Source of the DNA: an uncultured Eubacterium sp.
GTDB lineage: Bacteria > Bacillota > Clostridia > Lachnospirales > Lachnospiraceae
Assembly: GCA_947642745.1 (NCBI GenBank)
Contig: CANRTU010000013.1
Span: forward strand, 1-64,000
Reading direction: 5' to 3'
Length of the DNA: 64,000 nt
How positions within the stretch are numbered: position 1 is the first letter of the stretch; every line of letters starts with the position of its first letter. Both the position numbers and the translations under genes were made by a program. Below the pieces are notes generated by a model. It was not told the DNA's origin, did no database searches, and saw only the letters and a program-made list of their open reading frames with translations. Shown here piece by piece: positions 61,217-64,000 of the stretch.

Positions 61217-62149
61217 ATGGCTGTTACAGCAGGAATGGTAAAAGAACTGCGTGAAATGACCGGCGCAGGCATGATGGATTGTAAAAAAGCACTGACAGAG
61301 ACAAATGGCGATATGGACGCCGCTGTGGAGTTTTTAAGAAAGAACGGACAGGCCAAGGCAGAGAAGAAGGCTTCCCGTATCGCTGCGGAAGGTATCGTTA
61401 AAGTCGTAACAGAAGGCAGCAAAGCCGCAATTGTGGAAGTAAACTCTGAAACAGACTTTGTAGCCAAGAATGAGAAATTCCAGACCTATGTGGAAAAGGT
61501 GGCAAAACAGGCGCTTGCTTCCAGTGCGGCTGATATGGACGCATTTATGGAAGAACCATGGATCGAGGATTCCTCCAAGACTGTTAAAGACGCTCTGGTA
61601 GAGCAGGTAGCGGTTATCGGGGAAAACTTAAAGATCAGAAGATTTGAAAAAGCGGAAGCTGAAAACGGCTGCGTAGTGGATTATATTCACGGCGGCGGAC
61701 GTATCGGCGTTGTAGCGGTAGCTGAGTCATCTGTAGTAAATGACACAGTAAAAGAAGCTGCCCGTAACCTGTGTATGCAGATTGCGGCTTTAAATCCGAA
61801 ATATATCAGCAGGGATGAAATCAGCGAGGAATATATTGCCCATGAGAAAGAAATTCTGCGGGCACAGATTATGAACGATCCGAAAGAGTCCCAGAAGCCT
61901 GAAAAGGTAATAAACGGAATGATCGAAGGCCGTGTCAATAAGGAATTGAAAGAAATCTGTCTGGTAGATCAGGTATATGTTAAGGCAGAAGACGGCAAGC
62001 AGACTGTTGCGAAGTATCTGGAACAGGTTTCCAAAGAAGTTGGTGCTGATATTTCCATTAAGAAATTTATCCGCTTTGAGACAGGTGAAGGCCTGGAGAA
62101 GAAGAGCGAAGATTTTGCGGCTGAGGTTGCGGCTCAGATGAATGCATAA
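61217..62149 (+). CDS. tsf: Elongation factor Ts
   Basis: A 310-residue nucleotide-exchange factor for EF-Tu. Amino UBA-like domain VTAGMVKELREMTGAGMMDC then KKALTETNGDMDAAVEFLRK; core with ALVEVNSETDFVAKNEKF-like AAIVEVNSETDFVAKNEKF; C-terminal part ADISIKKFIRFETGEGLEKK. RBS CTGGAGG. The last codons and following bases (62135-62159) are duplicated 843 bp downstream. Confidence 0.97.
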   Translation: MAVTAGMVKELREMTGAGMMDCKKALTETNGDMDAAVEFLRKNGQAKAEKKASRIAAEGIVKVVTEGSKAAIVEVNSETDFVAKNEKFQTYVEKVAKQALASSAADMDAFMEEPWIEDSSKTVKDALVEQVAVIGENLKIRRFEKAEAENGCVVDYIHGGGRIGVVAVAESSVVNDTVKEAARNLCMQIAALNPKYISRDEISEEYIAHEKEILRAQIMNDPKESQKPEKVINGMIEGRVNKELKEICLVDQVYVKAEDGKQTVAKYLEQVSKEVGADISIKKFIRFETGEGLEKKSEDFAAEVAAQMNA

Positions 62150-62159
62150 GGCGAAGTTT
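62135..62159. repeat. Direct repeat, left copy (tsf 3' end)
   Basis: CAGATGAATGCATAAGGCG plus AAGTTT, covering the last codons and stop of tsf. The same 25 bp with one mismatch occurs at 62978-63002. The pair brackets the toxin-antitoxin genes. Confidence 0.8.
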
Positions 62160-62183
62160 GCCTGGTTATTTTGAATGAAGAAA

Positions 62184-62225
62184 TCCCTGTGAATGGTGTG
62201 GAAATGCCATTTACAGGGGTTTTTG
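62184..62225 (+). terminator. Terminator of rpsB-tsf
   Basis: TCCCTGTGAATGG pairs with CCATTTACAGGG, followed by GTTTTTGC. Typical rho-independent terminator 35 bp after the tsf stop. Confidence 0.8.
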
Positions 62226-62270
62226 CTATTTCCTATATTAAGACTTGAAAAGAGATTAGGGAAAATGCAA

Positions 62271-62299
62271 TTGATGGATTGGTTATTTAATGGTATATT
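62271..62299 (+). promoter_or_regulatory. Promoter of the toxin-antitoxin pair
   Basis: TTGATG (62271-62276), 17-bp spacer, TATATT (62294-62299) with TGG before it (extended -10). GTTAAC just downstream (from 62300) is palindromic and may be part of an autoregulatory site. Confidence 0.5.
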
Positions 62300-62334
62300 G
62301 TTAACATAGAATAATCTAAGAGGAACAGCCAAAA

Positions 62335-62613
62335 GTGAAATTTGAGTGGGACGAAGAAAAAAATATTATTAATAAGGAAAAACATAAAATTTCTTTTGAA
62401 ACGGCAGCATATGTTTTTGATGATCCTTATTACATTGAAATGTTTGATTTTGAGCATAGTGTTGATGAGGATAGATATATTGCGATAGGGAAAGTCGGCG
62501 ATGTACTGTTTGTAGTATTTACAGAACGAAAGGAAACGATTCGATTAATTTCAGCCAGGCTTGCAACTAATGCAGAAAAGGAGCTTTATTATGACCAGAA
62601 CATTAATTATTGA
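62335..62613 (+). CDS. brnT: BrnT-family ribonuclease toxin
   Basis: A 92-residue protein from GTG 62335 (RBS GAGGAAC). The BrnT pattern is clear: FEWDEEKNIINKEKHKISFE, DDPYYIEMFD, DEDRYIAIGKVGDVLFVVFT and the end TIRLISARLATNAEKELYYD (usual RIISARxA motif). BrnT is a RelE-like RNase that inhibits translation. The toxin gene precedes the antitoxin, typical for brnTA, and overlaps it by 23 bp. G+C content is lower than in tsf. Confidence 0.88.
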   Translation: MKFEWDEEKNIINKEKHKISFETAAYVFDDPYYIEMFDFEHSVDEDRYIAIGKVGDVLFVVFTERKETIRLISARLATNAEKELYYDQNINY

Positions 62614-62770
62614 AAGTGGACAAAAACCTACGGAAGAACAATTAAAAGAGGTTGAAGAGGCGAAAAAAAGCCCAATTAACTTTGATGAGGATTGTGGGGA
62701 GTTGTCGCCAGCCATGATGAAGGCGTTTAAGAGTGCGGTTGTGCAAAGAAATCGTAAGAAAAAAGCTTAG
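62591..62770 (+). CDS. Antitoxin of the BrnT pair
   Basis: A 59-residue protein from ATG 62591 (RBS AAAAGGAG), starting MTRTLIIESGQKPTEEQLKE and ending ELSPAMMKAFKSAVVQRNRK. The amino part may form the ribbon-helix-helix strand, the acidic middle part (INFDEDCGELSP) would bind the toxin. It differs from classical BrnA, so the name is withheld. Overlap with brnT supports the pairing. Confidence 0.75.
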   Translation: MTRTLIIESGQKPTEEQLKEVEEAKKSPINFDEDCGELSPAMMKAFKSAVVQRNRKKKA

Positions 62771-62791
62771 AAATATTGGAGGAAGAATTTT

Positions 62792-62868
62792 ATCCCCCAA
62801 ATTTGAAGAATCAGAAGTCGGAAATTTCAGAAAGCAAAATGAATCCCCCCAAATAAAATTTGGGGGAT
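62792..62868. repeat. Nested ATCCCCCAAATTT inverted repeats after the antitoxin gene
   Basis: ATCCCCCAAATTT at 62792-62804 is the exact complement of AAATTTGGGGGAT at 62856-62868. The latter also pairs locally with ATCCCCCCAAAT (62843-62854), with a 2-nt gap. Alternative pairings are therefore possible. No T-run; may still terminate or protect the brnT mRNA. Confidence 0.65.
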
Positions 62869-62977
62869 GCAGTTGAAAAGGCATAGATACAGGTCAGTTA
62901 AAAATTACTGGAAAGCAGTAAAACACATAGTTCCGGGGATCTATGACCGGAACATGAAAAAGGGAAACTTCGCAAAA

Positions 62978-63002
62978 CAGATGAATGTATAAGGCGAAGT
63001 TT
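62978..63002. repeat. Direct repeat, right copy of the tsf 3' end
   Basis: CAGATGAATGTATAAGGCG plus AAGTTT, 24/25 identical to the tsf 3' end. It is also one arm of a short stem (AAACTTCGC at 62966-62974 with GCGAAGTTT). No tsf coding sequence precedes it. Confidence 0.8.
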
Positions 63003-63064
63003 TCAGTCCAAATTTCATAATTAGTTTTATAGGCTCCAAAAGCCTTATAAACACAGTGTTTTCT

Positions 63065-63263
63065 AGAGCGTGTTTAAAAAATCATTCCCAGCATCTGCAC
63101 TCCCCACTTTGCGGAGGATATTACCCAAATTTAGTCAATGTAGCCCGCTATATCATGCCCTTTGGGTACACCTCCTGAATTTGGGTAAAATAATCAACAA
63201 ACTGTGAAGCATATCATGCCCTTTAGGGTACATCTGTCAGAAAGCATTTTTCAAACACGCTCT
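63065..63263. mobile_element. MITE-like repeat, copy 2
   Basis: A 199-bp element with ends AGAGCGTGTTTAAAAAATC and (right, complement) AGAGCGTGTTTGAAAAATGC. It shares CATTCCCAGCATCTGCACTC and ATATCATGCCCTTTAGGGTA-type blocks with copy 1 at 6295-6470 but has a different middle section. No coding capacity. Confidence 0.75.
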
Positions 63264-63266
63264 GGG

Positions 63267-63304
63267 ACGCATAGAGAATCAAAAATCTATGCGTTATTTT
63301 TTTG
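63267..63304 (+). terminator. Strong terminator after the MITE
   Basis: ACGCATAGA (63267-63275) pairs perfectly with TCTATGCGT (63286-63294), followed by TATTTTTTTT. It is orientated for + strand transcripts; with an A-rich loop. Confidence 0.75.
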
Positions 63305-63374
63305 CCAGCAAAGAAACAAAAAATAATAATATTTTAAGAAATCAAGGATTTTATTATGGGGAAAGAAAACGTAG

Positions 63375-64000
63375 CAATGGGACGGCAGGCTGACTTTTGA
63401 GGAAAGGCTTATAGAAATTGCGGGCAGGATTGCGCAGGATGCTTATGGGGAATATCTGCGGGATTTGATATATGAGAAAGACGGGAGTTTCCTGGAGGAG
63501 CTGGATGACCTGAATGCCGGCCTGCGCCTGAAGGAAACGCTGGCATCGACCATCGCATTCCTGCTCCTTTTGCGCTGCGGTGTGGATATGGATGTGTGGC
63601 GCAGGGAGTTGGATTTAGGAATCTGGAACTACCGGAGAGGGGTTTGAATTTGACGGAAAGCAGACAGCCGTGTGGTTCGATGAGCAGGGTATGACGGCGG
63701 GGTATGGCACCCCGGCGTTGGAAAACCCACGCTTTACTATGGACTGGCAGGAGATTGAGGCACAGATACGTGCCTGAGTGGAAAACGGCGCTTATATGCC
63801 GGCAAACGAAGCTTATCTTGTTGATGAGGTGGAGCGGAGCCGTATTGCAGACCGTCTGTATTTCTTCTTTCGTGACGGCATGGGGAAAAGCCGGAAGAAT
63901 TGGGACTGAAAGCTGCGGATTATCCAGATTCCCATATAAGCCTGGCGGAGCTTTTATCTATGGAAGAGGGAATGGATTTATCAGAGCCTTATGCGGACGT
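63375..64000 (+). pseudogene. Decayed mobile-element type gene, running off the window
   Basis: Codons from 63375 (just after an in-frame TAG) read QWDGRLTFEERLIEIAGRIA and on to LDLGIWNYRRG, then a one-base gain in a G-run (near 63640) shifts the frame to FEFDGKQTAVWFDEQGMTAG. TGA interrupts at IRA*VENGAYMPANEAYLVD, and another one-base shift in GGGGAAAAG leads to PEELGLKAADYPDSHISLAE. So four lesions lie in about 620 bp. Parts resemble proteins carried by clostridial conjugative elements, but I cannot name the family. No start codon survives. Confidence 0.6.

Noticed and set aside
1..64000. tRNA/rRNA genes and CRISPR arrays
   Set aside because: No T-loop/cloverleaf pattern, rRNA sequence or regularly spaced short repeats were recognised on either strand by eye.

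Overview
The window is chromosomal DNA from a motile, endospore-forming member of the Clostridia, most likely Lachnospiraceae. This rests on the cotJ spore-coat operon, sigK, codY, a monomeric [FeFe] hydrogenase, a very long fla/che operon with FliY and CheC/CheD, a large hook protein, and Firmicute-style RBSs with frequent GTG/TTG starts. No name was assigned from a database; identities come from motifs and gene order.

Layout. (1) 1-3655: right end of an integrative element of the Tn916/Tn5397 type. It holds an XRE repressor gene and a sigma-like gene that are both broken, an intact Orf8-like HTH gene, a probable structured RNA (1470-1699), a 48-codon TTG-start ORF and an intact large serine recombinase. 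The element ends inside cotJC, which loses its last ~50 codons. (2) 3640-4535: cotJA-cotJB-cotJC' on the minus strand, with a sigmaE/K-type promoter. (3) 4.8-13.6 kb: [FeFe] hydrogenase, a MITE-like repeat, a UvrD-type helicase, a 69-bp tandem repeat, a DUF1292 protein, a GH13 protein that has lost its catalytic residues, a DUF5662 protein, an RluA-type pseudouridine synthase and sigK. (4) 13.8-16.9 kb: an A/T-rich two-gene cassette (HEPN-like protein plus an 878-aa double P-loop ATPase with a KGGVGR motif) with its own promoter and operator-like palindrome. It is the best candidate for an undescribed conflict/defence system. (5) 17.4-23.3 kb: comM, dprA, topA, codY. (6) 23.6-59.9 kb: the fla/che operon from flgB to sigD, a SwrB-like protein and a YceG-like protein. 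It encodes basal body, export gate, hook, stator, switch and chemotaxis signalling/adaptation proteins. (7) 60.2-62.2 kb: rpsB-tsf. (8) 62.2-64 kb: a BrnT-type toxin-antitoxin pair bracketed by copies of the tsf 3' end, a second MITE copy and a decayed mobile-element gene.

The order dprA-topA-codY-flgB...sigD-swrB-rpsB-tsf parallels Bacillus subtilis, but trmFO, xerC/codV and clpQY are absent between topA and codY. CodY probably represses its own promoter (a CodY-box-like sequence overlaps the -35 region). The operon starts from a sigmaA-type promoter at 23626 and has likely internal promoters before fliF and cheY. SigD, made last in the operon, would drive late flagellar genes outside the window.

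Points for follow-up: the recombinase/cotJC junction (possibly a skin-like, sporulation-excised element), the HEPN/KGGVGR cassette, the structured RNA in the element, the catalytically dead GH13 protein, the FlgD with extra helical repeats, and the toxin-antitoxin island at tsf.
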